A stretch of DNA of 64,000 nucleotides from Isoetes taiwanensis (Eukaryota; Streptophyta; Lycopodiopsida; Isoetales; Isoetaceae): assembly GCA_021234155.1 (NCBI GenBank), contig JAJEKV010000145.1, forward strand, positions 64,001-128,000. The letters run 5' to 3'. This document shows, in pieces, positions 37,442 through 49,825 of this stretch; position 1 is the first letter of the stretch; every line of letters begins with the position of its first letter. The notes below the pieces were generated by a model. That model was not told where the DNA came from and did no database searches. It worked only from the letters and a program-made list of their open reading frames with translations. A program made the translations under genes and the position numbers.

Positions 37442-38113
37442 ATGAAATTTTATTATTACGCCTTCGAGACCGCCATCTATGAGACGATTACATTGCACTC
37501 AAAATTATAAAATAAGTCATCCAAAGGCCCCCTTGAGAACAACACACTGGGCTCCTCTACCTCAATCTCCATCACACCGGGCTTCATCTCCTCTCTATGG
37601 TTAAGAATGTCCACAATACAACCTCCAATGCATGAGCCCACTTTGTCAAAAGAAATCAACAAAGCTTAAATAGCACTGACCCCATGCTTGACCCGATATC
37701 CGAATAAAGCGCCGACAAAAAGCGGGACATGGGCCTCATCTTCTACTACTCCCCCGCATCACATAGCTGACAATGTCTAAGATCATGCGCAATGTCCGCC
37801 CCATCTCGATCTCCACACCAAATTCGGTGTGAGCTCAACCCGTATTCTTGCGTTTGCATGCCTAAGTTTCACCGATATGGGTTCCCTAAGATCTTTTCTT
37901 CTTGCAGAGATAAATTTATGTGAGCCTTATAATACTCTTTCTTCACACCGCACGCTTCCATGACTTACTCAAAAACTATCTCGAACCCAACCACTAATGT
38001 CCTCTTTGTGCATCTCCAAATCCTGTACATTCATCCCCCACTTCATAAGCCATCTGTCTATATCTGCATACCAGCCTTTATTTCTAGTTTCCTCTAAAGC
38101 AAGTCTAGGCAAG

Positions 38114-40790
38114 CTATTGTTCTAAGATATCATATAGGACTTTGCATATATAGCGCAAGATGTCTCGCAAAGAGCCTCGACTTTCCGAAAGTGGCATCAT
38201 TCCACATTCAACTAGCATCATGTCATATGGTGTTTGCATCTTTGTGCCCAACTCTGTATGAAAAAATTTCTTCTGTATCTTTTCCACTTTTTGCCAGCTA
38301 TCATTAGCAAGGCCTGGTCCCCAGACTTCACAGCCATATAGCACAACCGTCTGGACAAGCACCTTGTAGAGCATACGCTTCATCTCAAAATTCCATATCT
38401 CTCGTGCATTTGCAAACTTCCTTTGCATAGCATACAACAACGCTTTAGACCGCGATTCACCCTATGTTCCACCGCTTTTTATTCCACTAGGACTCTTATC
38501 TACCACGGTTAGGCCCAAATATTTGTAATTCTCTACCACTTCCACTTGCCTATCCTTATAGTAGAATCGAACATGTTCTATCTTTTTGCCCCAAACACCA
38601 CCGCCTTGGTCTTATCTAGATTCACCTGCATGCCCTTATCCTCATAATGCTTCAAGCACATCCAAAATGCTTTTGCATCCCTTGTATGCTCCGGGACAAA
38701 GAATACTACATCATCAAAGATATAATAAAAAAGCATGAATATATACTCTCTCAGAGCGGTACCATCTCCTCCATGTGCTCGTACCCACCCTTCAAGTTGG
38801 TCTATGAATAAGCCAAAAAGAGTAGGTGACAGTGGACATCCTTGCTTTACTCCCATATTGCTTTCTACCATCTCATCACATAACTCCACAAAGGGAAATG
38901 ATAGCTGCACTAGAACCTTGCCATAAAGCACACCTACCGCATGTCTGAGCTCAATCGGGATGTTCAGGTCTACCATTCTTTGCCACAAATTCTGCCTATT
39001 AACCATGTCGAAAGCTTTGCTAAAGTCTACAAAAGTAGCATACAGTGGTTTCTTCTTGCCAACTACTGAGTCCATCATAGCACGGAGAGTAACCAAGTGG
39101 TCAATTGTGGACTTTTTGGGTCTAAAGCCCGCTTGTCCAATGGCTCTAGCGTTATCCTCTGCCCAAGCACTTATCTTGCGCTCAAGGATAGAAGCGAATA
39201 ATTTTGCATATAGGCGCCAACCATAATAGTCACGGTAGTTACTCGGATTGGATACTTCCCCGATTTATGTAAGCGGTACCACCCTATTCACCGCCCGGAG
39301 GTTGGAAAGCCATCTCTCAGTGCCATATTAAACATATCTACCAGCTTAATTGCTACTTCTTCTCCTGCCCATTTAAGCATTTCAGCCATAAGGCCACAAG
39401 CGTTTGCAGCTTTGCCATTGGCAAGCCTTTTAAGCCCAGGTTGCACATCAGCTAGAGTGAAAGCAAGCGTATCTGATATAGCATATGTATCTTCATTTGC
39501 CTCCATCATAGCTTAAACCCCAGGAACATTATATAGCTTACGTTACATGTGCCATAAGTGCCTCTCACGTGTAACCCATCCGTTTTATATTTCATGGGTT
39601 TGAGTCTTCTCGAACTTCTTCGATCTACCAGCAATTCCTCCATCATTTTTCTATGTTTCTTGTATAGGTATGCCTTCTTTTTATTTTTTAATCAGCCTAA
39701 TGTATATCCTCCGCTTCACTTGCTTTCTCTCCCCCCTTCGCGCTCTAAATTTTGCCCTCGATACTTGCCTTTGCTGATCGAACCAGCTATTGCAAGGCAG
39801 CCCCATCCTTTGACGGTATGATACAAAGCAACTATCCATTGATTGCAACAAAATCTCGGACAATGCATCACTTTTTCCTTGTAATGTGTCAGCCATACAA
39901 TAGAAGTCACTTTACGCTCACATATATCACCATATTTATCTGCTTTGTCGATTTCAAATATAAACTTCACCCTACAGCTCCATTGCACCTTAATCTTTAT
40001 AGAGATGGGCACATGATCTGAATTTTCATTTTCCTCCAATTGATATACCAACAAGGCGTTTCGGCAAAAGAGGGTTTAGCAATGACATAATCTACCACAC
40101 TTGCATTTCTGCAGTATGCGTTTGCGATCACGGGTATCTAGCATCTCAAAGACACTACACAAATGCAAAGACATGACGCCCTTGCGGTGTTGGCCATTTC
40201 ACACCATCATCCGATAGCTTTTCCAGCCCGATTTTTTAGTTAAAGTCATTATCCATCATCTCCAACCATTCGGTTTCTCCATCCGGACTAACCATAGTCT
40301 TTTGTTGGTTTCCGCTTCGGCCATTAAAATCCCCTAACAATACTACTTCCCATGCTCCGGTGTTAGTATATCCCGGCTCCGGATGAAAAAATGGGTCATC
40401 TTTATCCAAATCCCTTTGTTATATATAGGCGACTCTCTTGGTGGAAAATAACACCCGACCACGTGAATCTTACCAATTCTACACGGTAGCTCAATCCAAA
40501 TGTCTTGTCTTGATGCTTTCTGTTTCCAACACACAAACCGCATGGGCAATTTCATTCCTAGCATAGCATGCAATCCCTCCGAGAACCCTTAAGATTCCAT
40601 CCTTTATTATTCCATACCCGAATGCGACATTGTGAATCAAAATATCCGGAGACCTTTCTCTTCATGCTCACATGTTTCCAAAGAAAAAAATTACATCTAC
40701 ATCATCTAACACATCTGCCATAGTACATACTTTGCTATGTTTTAAGGTATTTACATTCCAACATACTAACTTTTGGCGGTCGCTATTTCC
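38114..40790 (-). pseudogene. LINE C ORF2 (endonuclease + reverse transcriptase)
   Basis: Endonuclease remnants lie at 40,790-39,700 (GKIHVVGCYFPPRESPIYN; GLPCNSWFDQQRQVSRAKF). RT begins with QPGLKRLANGKAANACGLMA (39,509-39,288). It continues as a 172-codon open piece (39,096-38,578): MMDSVVGKKKPLYATFVDFS, MGVKQGCPLSPTLFGLFIDQ, then the catalytic site reading YIFDDVV (~38,718-38,705) in place of LYADDVV. A thumb piece (38,440-38,114) has VVLYGCEVWGPGLANDSWQK. Frame breaks between pieces and the altered YADD mean no activity. Confidence 0.8.
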
Positions 40791-40799
40791 TATGCATCT

Positions 40800-41942
40800 T
40801 CTATCACCGCTTTTCCTCCTCTCTCGATAAATCGCCTTCTTCCTGCCCTAGCCTCCTTCATTTTCACAATGTCTTCTTTCCTCTGCTGAAATTGCATCTG
40901 GTTAAATCATCGTTAATCCGGATAAATTGGCCCTTAAAGCGACCGGGTTTACGCATCACTCTCGCTTTAGCTTCTTTGCTTGCACATTTGACCAGAATGT
41001 TGCGTGTCCCTCACCTTTCTTGTCGGGTTCGATATGCCTCGTAATGTCCATTTGGTGCTTGGATTTGCATTCTTTACGCAAGGAAAGTATGAACGGCGAC
41101 CCGGTGTCTTCATTTTCCCCTCCGGCGGTCCGAAATTCTGAAATTCTTAGCTTTAGCTTCCCTTTCGTGCATATCGCGGATATTCCATCTTCTCATTCAA
41201 GGTCTCAATGGCTTCACGAAATCCTTCCTTATCCTTTTCCCCATCGCCATGGACAATTTCTACACCCTCGATGCGTTGCATTTGATATGATTGCAACTTG
41301 TTGCTTTAATTACTGGTTCTCATTCCTCGGTGCAAACAAGGAATCATTCATACCTTTGAAGAAGCTTCATGGTTGGAGTGTTGTATCGCCCATCCCTTCT
41401 TGCTTGCTCCGCTTCCCTCCTAGGATCTGCTCCATTGACACTGTGAATTTGCCCATAACCATTTCTCCAGTAAATGGAGATGTTGCTGCCATCGTGCTTC
41501 CAAAGCCCATCCCAGTTGAAGGAAACTGCCCAATGCCCATCAGCCCAGACATGATTGGAGATATGCTGCTCTGGCCCGATGTTTTTTTGAAATCCCATGT
41601 ATCTTCCTCACTGCTTGAATCAGAGCCCTCTGTAGACACCGATTCAGCTGTTGTCACCGGCTTGGCTACTCCTGGTACTGATGACGAGTTAGCTGCTCCA
41701 GACACAGTTGTTGCAACCCCTTCAGCCGCAGACCCCAATGCTTCTGATACAGACCCTGCTGTTGCCGTTTTCGCCCCCTCTACAACAAAACTTGCTGCAG
41801 ATGCAGGTTGCTCTCCTTTTTTTTAACCCTTATTTTGCAGGTTCCGCTGTTACAGCCGCATTGGGAGCAGCCAGAGATGCCCCACCATGACCTGTCTTAG
41901 CCCCATCGTCATCCTTCCTTTTCGCCCTAGTCTTATGCGCCA
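40800..41942 (-). pseudogene. LINE C ORF1 remnant
   Basis: Starts MAHKTRAKRKDDDGAKTGHG at 41,942, then frameshifts into an Ala/Ser/Val-rich low-complexity stretch (41,738-41,367, with ESVSTEGSDSSSEEDTWDFK). Further on come frame breaks through a helical part and a basic C-terminal piece near 40,930. The overall layout agrees with LINE A ORF1; similarity in the N-terminal half is weak. Confidence 0.6.
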
Positions 41943-41944
41943 TC

Positions 41945-41980
41945 GAGAGAGAGAGAGAGAGAGGGAGGGAGGGAGGGAGA
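41945..41980. repeat. (GA)n(GGGA)n tract at 5' border of LINE C
   Basis: GA units followed by four GGGA units; it touches the ORF1 start codon of LINE C. Confidence 0.9.
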
Positions 41981-42059
41981 TGTGTACCACACAAAAGGAG
42001 ACATGTTTTCATATACGTTACATATATGGTACCATAAAGGTACATGAAATGGTAAGGTG

Positions 42060-43220
42060 AAAGACCTTATATGTGAAGGACCTTTAAGGAGTCTTTTCCA
42101 GCGTTGCCTTTTAGGCATCGACTAACACCCTTCATCAAACATAGCATCACGACTAGTAATAATTCTTCACGTAGCGGTATCATAAAATCGATATCCATGT
42201 GCATCCACAGCATAATCAACGATTATGGTTTTAGAGATGATTGGATCAAGCTTCTTCCTCTTCTCTTTTGGCACATGAACATAGGCATGCCTTTTAAAGA
42301 AGAGGTAATTGTTTGATTTTGCACATAAATAGTAGGAGCTACAGCTTCCTCTCAAAATGACTTACCCAAACCAGCATGTATAAGCAAACAACGAACAACA
42401 TTAATTACCGTATGATTCTTTCGCTCAGCAATATTGTTTTATTGAAGGGAATAAGGAATGATATACTCATGAGCTATACTATGCTTTTCACAAAATACAT
42501 AAACTGAGTAGACGTAAATTCCCCACCATTGTCAATATGAAACTTCTTATTCATCTTTCCAGTCTGTGTTCAACACTTGAAATTTGGCAAAGACTTGAGA
42601 TTCATGGAGAAAAACAGTACAAATGCTCTACGTGAGAAATCATCCACAAACAATATAAAATAATCTGCACCACTCAAAGGATAAATCTGTGTGTCACACA
42701 CATAAGCATGTACACGCTCCAAGAGCTGTGTAGCACATTTATCTTTTGCACAAAAAGTGCAACAATGTTGCTTTCTAATAGAACCTACTTCATATACACC
42801 CATTGATGCAGTGCTACTCAATGATAGGCCTTTAACAGTTCTATCAAAGGCCATATTGAGTAAATTTTGAAATTAGCATGCGCAAAAGGACGATTCATAA
42901 AATCATTAGTCGATTAAACTTATAAACATGTCCTTCTTTTGGGGCAACCCCAAATACACATCCATCTTGGATAAATCTGCACAATCGTCTATCAAAATGG
43001 ATTGATAGTCCAAGATTAGCAAGTCTCGAAAATGAGATGAGATTGCGGCGTAAACCAGGTACATGCAAAATGTTGCGTAGAACTTATACACCATTAGGAG
43101 TATTCGGCCTATGAATATCTCATAATGTGCCACCATGGAATTCATATACCATGAGCTCTGGTCACATGCAAAATCTATTGCCATCCTATTTCACACATCC
43201 TCTTCAATTGCAATCATGCA
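42060..43220 (-). mobile_element. Ty1/copia fragment (pre-integrase and integrase)
   Basis: Degenerate copia pol piece. A GAG-pre-integrase part near 43,090-42,900 (VPGLRRNLISFSRLANLGLS after frame correction by eye, then DGCVFGVAPKEGHVYKF) is followed by CTFCAKDKC (42,760 region), a DYFILFVDDFSRRAFVLFF integrase core (first Asp), HIDNGGEFTS (second Asp, ~42,530), and an integrase C-terminal end (AYVHVPKEKRKKLDPIISKT, YAVDAHGYRFYDTAT, 42,300-42,170). No RT, RNase H or LTR is present, so this is an internal fragment cut by LINE C or by deletion. Confidence 0.75.
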
Positions 43221-43749
43221 AAATGCCCTTCATTCTATTCCATCCATACAAATGATTACATTCTATTGCACCTACCAAATTCAATGTCTGTTGCACTTAC
43301 CAAATTCAATATATGTTGGACCTACCAAATCCAAAACTTTAAATCTATTTTACACTGAAGGGAAGAAATCCTAGAAAAGTAGGAACCAACTTCTAGAAGA
43401 GTGTATTCATCCAAGTACATGTATTTTAGAAAGAAAACATACAGCCATTTCTTTGTCTCTTTTTTACCATGGCCATCATCCAAATGTTTGGCGCATGTTG
43501 AGCAAAAAGAAAATGATTTATATATGTTTAGATGATAATAATTTGCATAAAGTAATTTTGAACCGATCTTTCAACTCATTTTTCAAAAGCGACATGTAAT
43601 CTTCTCAGCGAGTTCACGACCTCTTGGCTCGAAAATGACAAGCAGCCACCAGGGTCACTTCGTTCGCACTACTAATTGGAGTGAAAGCAATTGTGCGAGA
43701 AGATACCGTACGGAACACGTCTAAACCAAATCAAAGAATGTGAAGATAC
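43221..43749. other. Intergenic, 3' flank of the TspO-like gene
   Basis: Contains a pyrimidine-rich direct repeat near 43,270-43,340 (TGCACCTACCAAATTCAAT-type units, three imperfect copies) and otherwise nothing assignable. The part nearest 43,749 is probably the 3' UTR of the TspO-like gene. Confidence 0.45.
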
Positions 43750-44554
43750 TTAATCGTCTTCGTCGACTTCATCAATGGCCAATAGAGCTATGACCCCCAA
43801 GATGCTTAGCATCGAACTAAGAGGTGCCACAAAAGTTACCCTTCAAATTAAATATTTCAATATTTAATAATACAGTAAAGAATGATATATAATCTTGGAT
43901 TACATGAAGAACTTACCCAACAAGATAAGGCAGGAGTAGACAAGCAGCGACATAGTTGATCCTCCAAAAAGAAAGAAAGGTTGCCACAACGGATAACCAT
44001 AGACAGATACTCATTATCCAAATGTGATCCTAGTGGATGCAAGTATTGTGATTAAAAAGATGGAAAATGGAACCCATTTAACGTTTTCAACTAAGCTCAC
44101 CTCTAACTTCATCCAACAAAAGTGAAGGAATAACTGCAATCATGAAAAATTGTCAATTAAAAGGAGCAACATGTATGTGACTCAAAAATCATATACAAAC
44201 CTGGATGATATACAACGTAAGTGGAATGACTTGCTCCTTGAAGCCTTATGATATCATTTGTTTAGTTCACCCATGTTAATAGAAACTCTTGGGATTATAA
44301 AAAACTCGTATGATCAAATGTTACCTCCATCTTTCAATACTAGAAATAGTGCCACGCCTATCATGATATATAAAGATATCCAAACTATTTTGTTTATTTG
44401 ATCTTTAGCTGCACAACATCCAAAACTTGTAAATAAGTGTCTATGCAAAGGAAATTTGTATTACAATGCTACCTTCACGCATTATTCCTTTGAGACCAAT
44501 TCCTAGAGGAATTACGAGCCAAATGATGAGTCCCAATGCAAAACCAAAGTCCAT
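43750..44554 (-). CDS. TSPO: TspO/MBR family (translocator protein-like) membrane protein
   Basis: Small five-helix membrane protein. Six exons join in frame through GT-AG introns: 44,554-44,473, 44,408-44,325, 44,244-44,201, 44,133-44,101, 44,029-43,917, 43,840-43,750; 447 nt, 148 residues. Helices in order: ALGLIIWLVIPLGIGL; IVWISLYIMIGVALFLVL; VIPLTLYIIQLFLHFCWMKL; IMSICLWLSVVATFLSFW; and AACLLLPYLVGVTFVAPLS. YIIQLFLHFCW and LLPYLVGVTF match the TspO signature (Y..QL.LN..W and LLPYL.WVTF). A hydrophobic end and an acidic DEVDEDD tail follow. TspO binds porphyrins and sterols; plant members are stress-induced proteins of ER/Golgi or organelle membranes. Odd here: loop 1 is short and lacks the usual W..L.KP.W.PP segment, and the Trp after LLPYL is Gly. 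The gene lies 0.7 kb from the 3' end of the Rgp1 gene, same strand. Another small membrane protein family remains possible. Confidence 0.6.
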
Positions 44555-45287
44555 TATCGCTTGTGCTATGTAAAGCTAGTAAATTTCCTATGCTTAGAAA
44601 TGATCTACTTTGTGCCAAAGTAGATCATTGTTAAATATGGAACAACCATAGTTCCTTATACAGAAGGAACAAATATAGGAAGTTGTGCCTTGCTGAGGTG
44701 GGTGTAAGTTTTTTATCCTTTGAGTGGAGAACAAGTGGAATTTTTTTTCTAAGCCATGTCTACACAGCTGTCGTGGCATTCGGACATAGGATATCCATCG
44801 TGTAGCATGTACTAAAATTGTTCATGTCTCTTGTCCAGCTCTGGAAGCTCAGCGCTAAACGTTACTTGTCAGACACAGAAAATATATTGTTTTGAAAATA
44901 GCCTCTACAATATCCTACATTTGCACAGGGGGGCAATCCTGGTTATTTTATGGGATCCTACCCATGTATGGGTTTCAACATTCTCGCTAACTATTCCCTC
45001 CCACAGATCATCATACATCAAAGCAGCACATAAAACGTTTTACAGCTTGATTCCACATTTAACTCAAACTTCATATCGTTCTCTGTTATTCTCGTATAAA
45101 ATCACTTTCTACAGCATCATTCTTGACTGTATACAAAATCTTCTGATGAGAAAAAGAATGTTGAAAGATAACAAAATGTAATCTGCTCTGAGCATTTCTT
45201 TTTATCATTGCATGCTACATTTGCTACATTCTGTATGTACCATATTTAGTCTAAAATAGGAAAACCCGCTTTCAATCAAAGCACCTA
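44555..45287. other. Spacer between TspO-like and Rgp1 genes
   Basis: Must hold the promoter and 5' leader of the TspO-like gene and the 3' UTR of Rgp1. A minus-strand 61-codon frame (44,779-44,594) looks like leader sequence. No distinct elements were recognised. Confidence 0.45.
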
Positions 45288-48200
45288 TTAAGGCGCCCAA
45301 TGATGTCCATTGGGTTGGGATGTTCCATCATCTTTTGGTGATGATAATCCATGAAGAGGGGGAGGCGAACAGATTGGTGTGTCAGTCCAACCGGAAACCT
45401 TAGGAGATGGGACCCAAAACTCTTTTAATGACGACAATGCTTTTTCTTTCCTTCCTCCAGTCCGGGGCAGTGGTGCATGCACAATAAGTGGCAGCACCCA
45501 CTCTCCACGCTCTCTCTCCCTTATTTGAAGTGGGTGATGGTACTTATCCAAACGCGCATTTTTAGGTGCAGCCACAAACTCAAACCGAAGAATCCATTGT
45601 ACAGAAATATGAGGGGTCGAAAAAGAAGCTGGGCCGTCCAAAGGTATAGAGAGCATTATATGTGTTTGAAGCATATCTGCGACCACTTCATAGTATTCTG
45701 CTTGCACCTGAGAGGCCTTGAAATTCTAAGAACACTCCAAATTCGTGCAAACCCCGGGAAGAAAGAAAGTAAAGCATGCTACCTTTGTTATTATGGGTGA
45801 ATTCCTCCGAGAAGGATGAATGAATGAGGGATTTAGTACCTCCCGTGTCTCTAGAAAAGCTGATACCTGGTACCTTGAAATTTTAGAACAGTAAACAACC
45901 ACGAGCTTGCAGTAATATCATGCAACATACCTCTAGACATTTCCTTGATCCTTCGTCCTTGGGGAAACTTATGACTCCAGCTACCTGACCAATGCTACTC
46001 CATCAAATAAGTCCCCCAGAAAGTAAAATGAAAAGATCAAACTCACCATATCTCCAAAATAATATGTTGAGTCTGGATTTTTTGGGGAGAAACGAACCAA
46101 GACCTCATCGTCAATTCTAATGTTATAAGTTTTCCCTCGGATGTAACTAGCTATATAACAAGACACAAGACAAAGGACTGTAAAAACATGCAATATCAGG
46201 ACGCACATCACAATTGAATGCAAATGTTATATACCTGCTGGAGATAAGGGTGACATGACTAGAGCATCATCATTCTGTATTCCTCCATTAGACTTGGCAT
46301 TTCCATTCACCAATGCATGATCTGACTTGCCTGGTCCAACTGCATCAGAGCCTGTAATATTCAAGAGTTCCATCAAAAATAAGGTCGAGAATGTTTGGCC
46401 TCCCCAAAACATGCTGCTAGGTAAATTATTATCCAATGGCTCATTCCAGATCTTGCATTTATAGGTGCTTAAAATGATGCCGAAATTTCGATTCTCTATA
46501 TTATAACAAGGTTGATCCTATAGCCATGAAAGAAAAGTCAACTACCCAACTAGTTCATATACTCCAGTTCTGTACATACTTTGGTCATCCGTCTCCAATG
46601 CAGTGGCCAATAGAGGTGTTGCTCGCTTCAATGACATGCGATTAAAGTCACTACGGAGTGAATAATCCCTTGAATGTCCTAGTACGCTCCCTGAAGAAAT
46701 CGATCCTGAACTATGACTAAAGGACCGATCAAACTGTGCTCTTGTTGGACTCTGTGGCACACTTCCTGATTCTTGACTATATGTATCGTCTTCTGCTCCA
46801 GGCGAGATGCTAAGAGCCCTACACTGGCATCAAAACTCTTGAACTGTAACAACTATTGTCACAGAAAAAAAAACTTCGAAATCCGGGACATACCCAATAA
46901 GCATCTTCATTATTTTCTTTCCATTGTATCTCTACTTCCACTGGCATGATAGGAACAATTCCTAGAAAGTAAACCATTTACAAATATTCATTATTGCAAT
47001 ATTGGAATTCAAATGTAACATGCAAATTGCAATGTGTTCAGACAATAATTCAGAAAGACAAGAACACATAGCTTTTACCATCTAAAGCATAGCTATCTAT
47101 GACTTGCATATCGTCACTAGTAAGTCCACTGCAATTTGGCATTGTCCATACATTTATTGGAACCCGCTTTTCCTGCAAGGAAGTAACATGATACTTAACA
47201 ACAAGGATATATCCACATTTTCATTACATTTGCAAAACTCACAGACAACAAATACACTTATAACATTTGTTGAAGATCCATTTAGTTTCACGTCAAACAC
47301 ATTGAGCAGGTCCTTATCAAATTTCACATTAGAAGACACCTAATTTCAACCTCAATAAGTTGACTCATTTTTGTTGGGATTCTTGCTATGACCTGCATTT
47401 TATTTCAAGCATTGAGTTTAAAAACTACATATTCGTTTTATCTGTCAGGACAGTTCTGAGCTTACCAAAGAGCACATAGGCAATGTAGCAAATGTTTTAG
47501 AAGCAGAGACACCCCCAGCCCTAGAAGGCAACCAGTCAATTCTGACTGTCAAATAATAAAAATAGCGTACTGCAGTGCCTCTATAAGTCGGTGGAAGGAT
47601 TTTTGGTAAGCTAGTTCGTACCAGATCTGAACAACAAAACATAACATATTTCAGCAAGGAAATTAATGAATATCTTCACCAAACAATATCAGCACTGCTT
47701 TGCTTAATGTTCAATCAGATATACAATTATACTGGCTACATTACATCTGAATATATAAATATCAATTGAGTACAAATGCTGGCTTGAAGAAATAATTCAT
47801 CCAAAACATTATAATCTTGTTTTGGTGGAGGAATTGGGTTGCAAATTGTGGCTTGATCAAATGCTGAAAAGATTGGCATGAAGATTTTTGTCTTACATGC
47901 ATTGCTATGGCCATTTCCAATGAAGGCATTTGATGTTATTGACGTACACAATGATTCCAGAATTGTGCGTTCCCCTGCAAAAGAAATGAAATAAAAGCCC
48001 ATTTATAAGACCCCAAATGGCCTTCACAAATGTACGCAAGAGTGAAAAGGCATTCACCTTTACGCAGTTTTGAAGATGCTTTTGGAGTGATTATCCATTG
48101 TGTGTCCAGTTTCTCTGTGCCTTTAACTTCTACTGTTAAATTTCCAATTATCACTGCATCAATCTCTGCGCCATAAGATTCTGGATGATCCCCCGGTGAT

Positions 48201-48403
48201 ATTGTCTTCCTTGAACTTTTATTATTGCCTATCTCCACAGTAGCTAGAATGGTGTCCCCAGGCCTATACACTTTCCGATCCAAGCTTACATCCAACGATA
48301 CACGAGGAACTGACCCAGAAACTTCTGAGTATTTCAAAGAAATGCTTGCATCAGATTTCTCTCTCTTTAGGAACGGCAAGACTTCGGGTATGCTAGACCA
48401 CAT
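45288..48403 (-). CDS. RGP1: Rgp1 homologue, subunit of Ric1-Rgp1 Rab6/Ypt6 exchange factor
   Basis: Rgp1 pairs with Ric1 to activate the Golgi GTPase Ypt6/Rab6 for endosome-to-Golgi retrograde traffic. Twelve coding exons: 48,403-48,058, 47,974-47,897, 47,626-47,466, 47,339-47,256, 47,172-47,079, 46,961-46,894, 46,823-46,580, 46,351-46,235, 46,150-46,047, 45,984-45,931, 45,866-45,783, 45,707-45,288. Phases agree and the sum is 1,854 nt (617 residues). Arrestin-like N-terminal domain: SLDRKVYRPGDTILATVEI. The family block LPKILPPTYRGTAVRYFYYL is in exon 3; VPINVWTMPN in exon 5; a Ser-rich spacer in exon 7; YNIRIDDEVLVRFSPKNPDS in exon 9; ISFPKDEGSRKCLEVSAFLE across exons 10-11; SIPLDGPASFSTPHISVQW and LRFEFVAAPKN in exon 12. 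Exon 4 borders are the weakest: an acceptor at 47,392 is also possible but would break the frame. ATG at 48,403 is the first in frame. The gene looks intact. Confidence 0.88.
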
Positions 48404-49064
<661 letters not shown>

Positions 49065-49307
49065 GACTAGGTCACATGAGGAGGTCGACATGGTATAATC
49101 CATGTCAACATGAACCCTTATAAATTGTGTGGGTCGCATGATTGTGCCGCAAAAATGATGTCACGTGTTCATAAATGGATTGCATGAGCATTTTGGATGG
49201 TCCGTCTACTTAGAGTCTTGCTACGTGTCCAAATGCAAGGTATTCATGTCAACATGAACCAGTTCAGGTGAGGAGGGAAGCCAGTGGAATCGATTCATGT
49301 ATACAAG

Positions 49308-49398
49308 AATTGCCTTGTACTTGCAATTCTGGCGTGGAAGGCATGCCGACACGCGAGAGGCACACCTTCCACGCCAGAATTGCAAGTAGAAGGCAATT
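49308..49398. repeat. Near-perfect foldback, 34-bp arms with one mismatch, 23-nt loop
   Basis: Left arm 49,308-49,341 (starts AATTGCCTTGTACTTG) and right arm 49,365-49,398 (ends AAGTAGAAGGCAATT) are reverse complements except for one position. The loop is CATGCCGACACGCGAGAGGC plus ACA. An RNA from either strand would fold into a long hairpin of plant pre-miRNA size. A tiny inverted-repeat element is the alternative. Confidence 0.7.
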
Positions 49399-49474
49399 AT
49401 TGTTACGTGAAGTTCGTGGTAGTTTTATTCTGACATGGCATTTTCATTTTTCTTGTGATACTCCAGCGATGGGC

Positions 49475-49825
49475 GATGGCGCCTTCGGCTATGGCGCCTT
49501 CTATGCTACCCTCCAGTCCTAGCTCCACCTCTTACGAAGGAGCTGTCTGCAAGATCATGGTGCCTTGGCACTGCAGGAAGAAATGCTATTTTCGGCTTCT
49601 AGACTTTTACAATGTTTTGTTTGCCTTTTCAGGTTAAAGACCAAAGCTAACAGCGCCTTCAGCTATGGCACCTTCTATGCTACCTTCCAGCTCTAGCTCC
49701 AGCTCTTGCGAAGGAGCTGTTCGCAAGATCATGGCGCCTTGGCGCTGCAGGAAGAAATGCTATTTTCGGCTTCTAAATATTTACAATGTTTTGTTTGCCT
49801 TTTCAAGTTAAAGATCAAAGCTGAA
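49475..49825. repeat. Tandem duplication, ~174-bp period
   Basis: Units share GCCTTC(G/A)GCTATGGC, CCTTCTATGCTACC, CGAAGGAGCTGT, CAGGAAGAAATGCTATTTTC and TACAATGTTTTGTTTGCCTT. The first unit starts near 49,475, the second near 49,649. Both lie just downstream of the foldback and contain repeated GGCGCC words. Confidence 0.8.

Noticed and set aside
40927-41826. 299-codon plus-strand frame
   Set aside because: Antisense of LINE C ORF1; low-complexity Ser/Pro/Ala-rich and without domain character.
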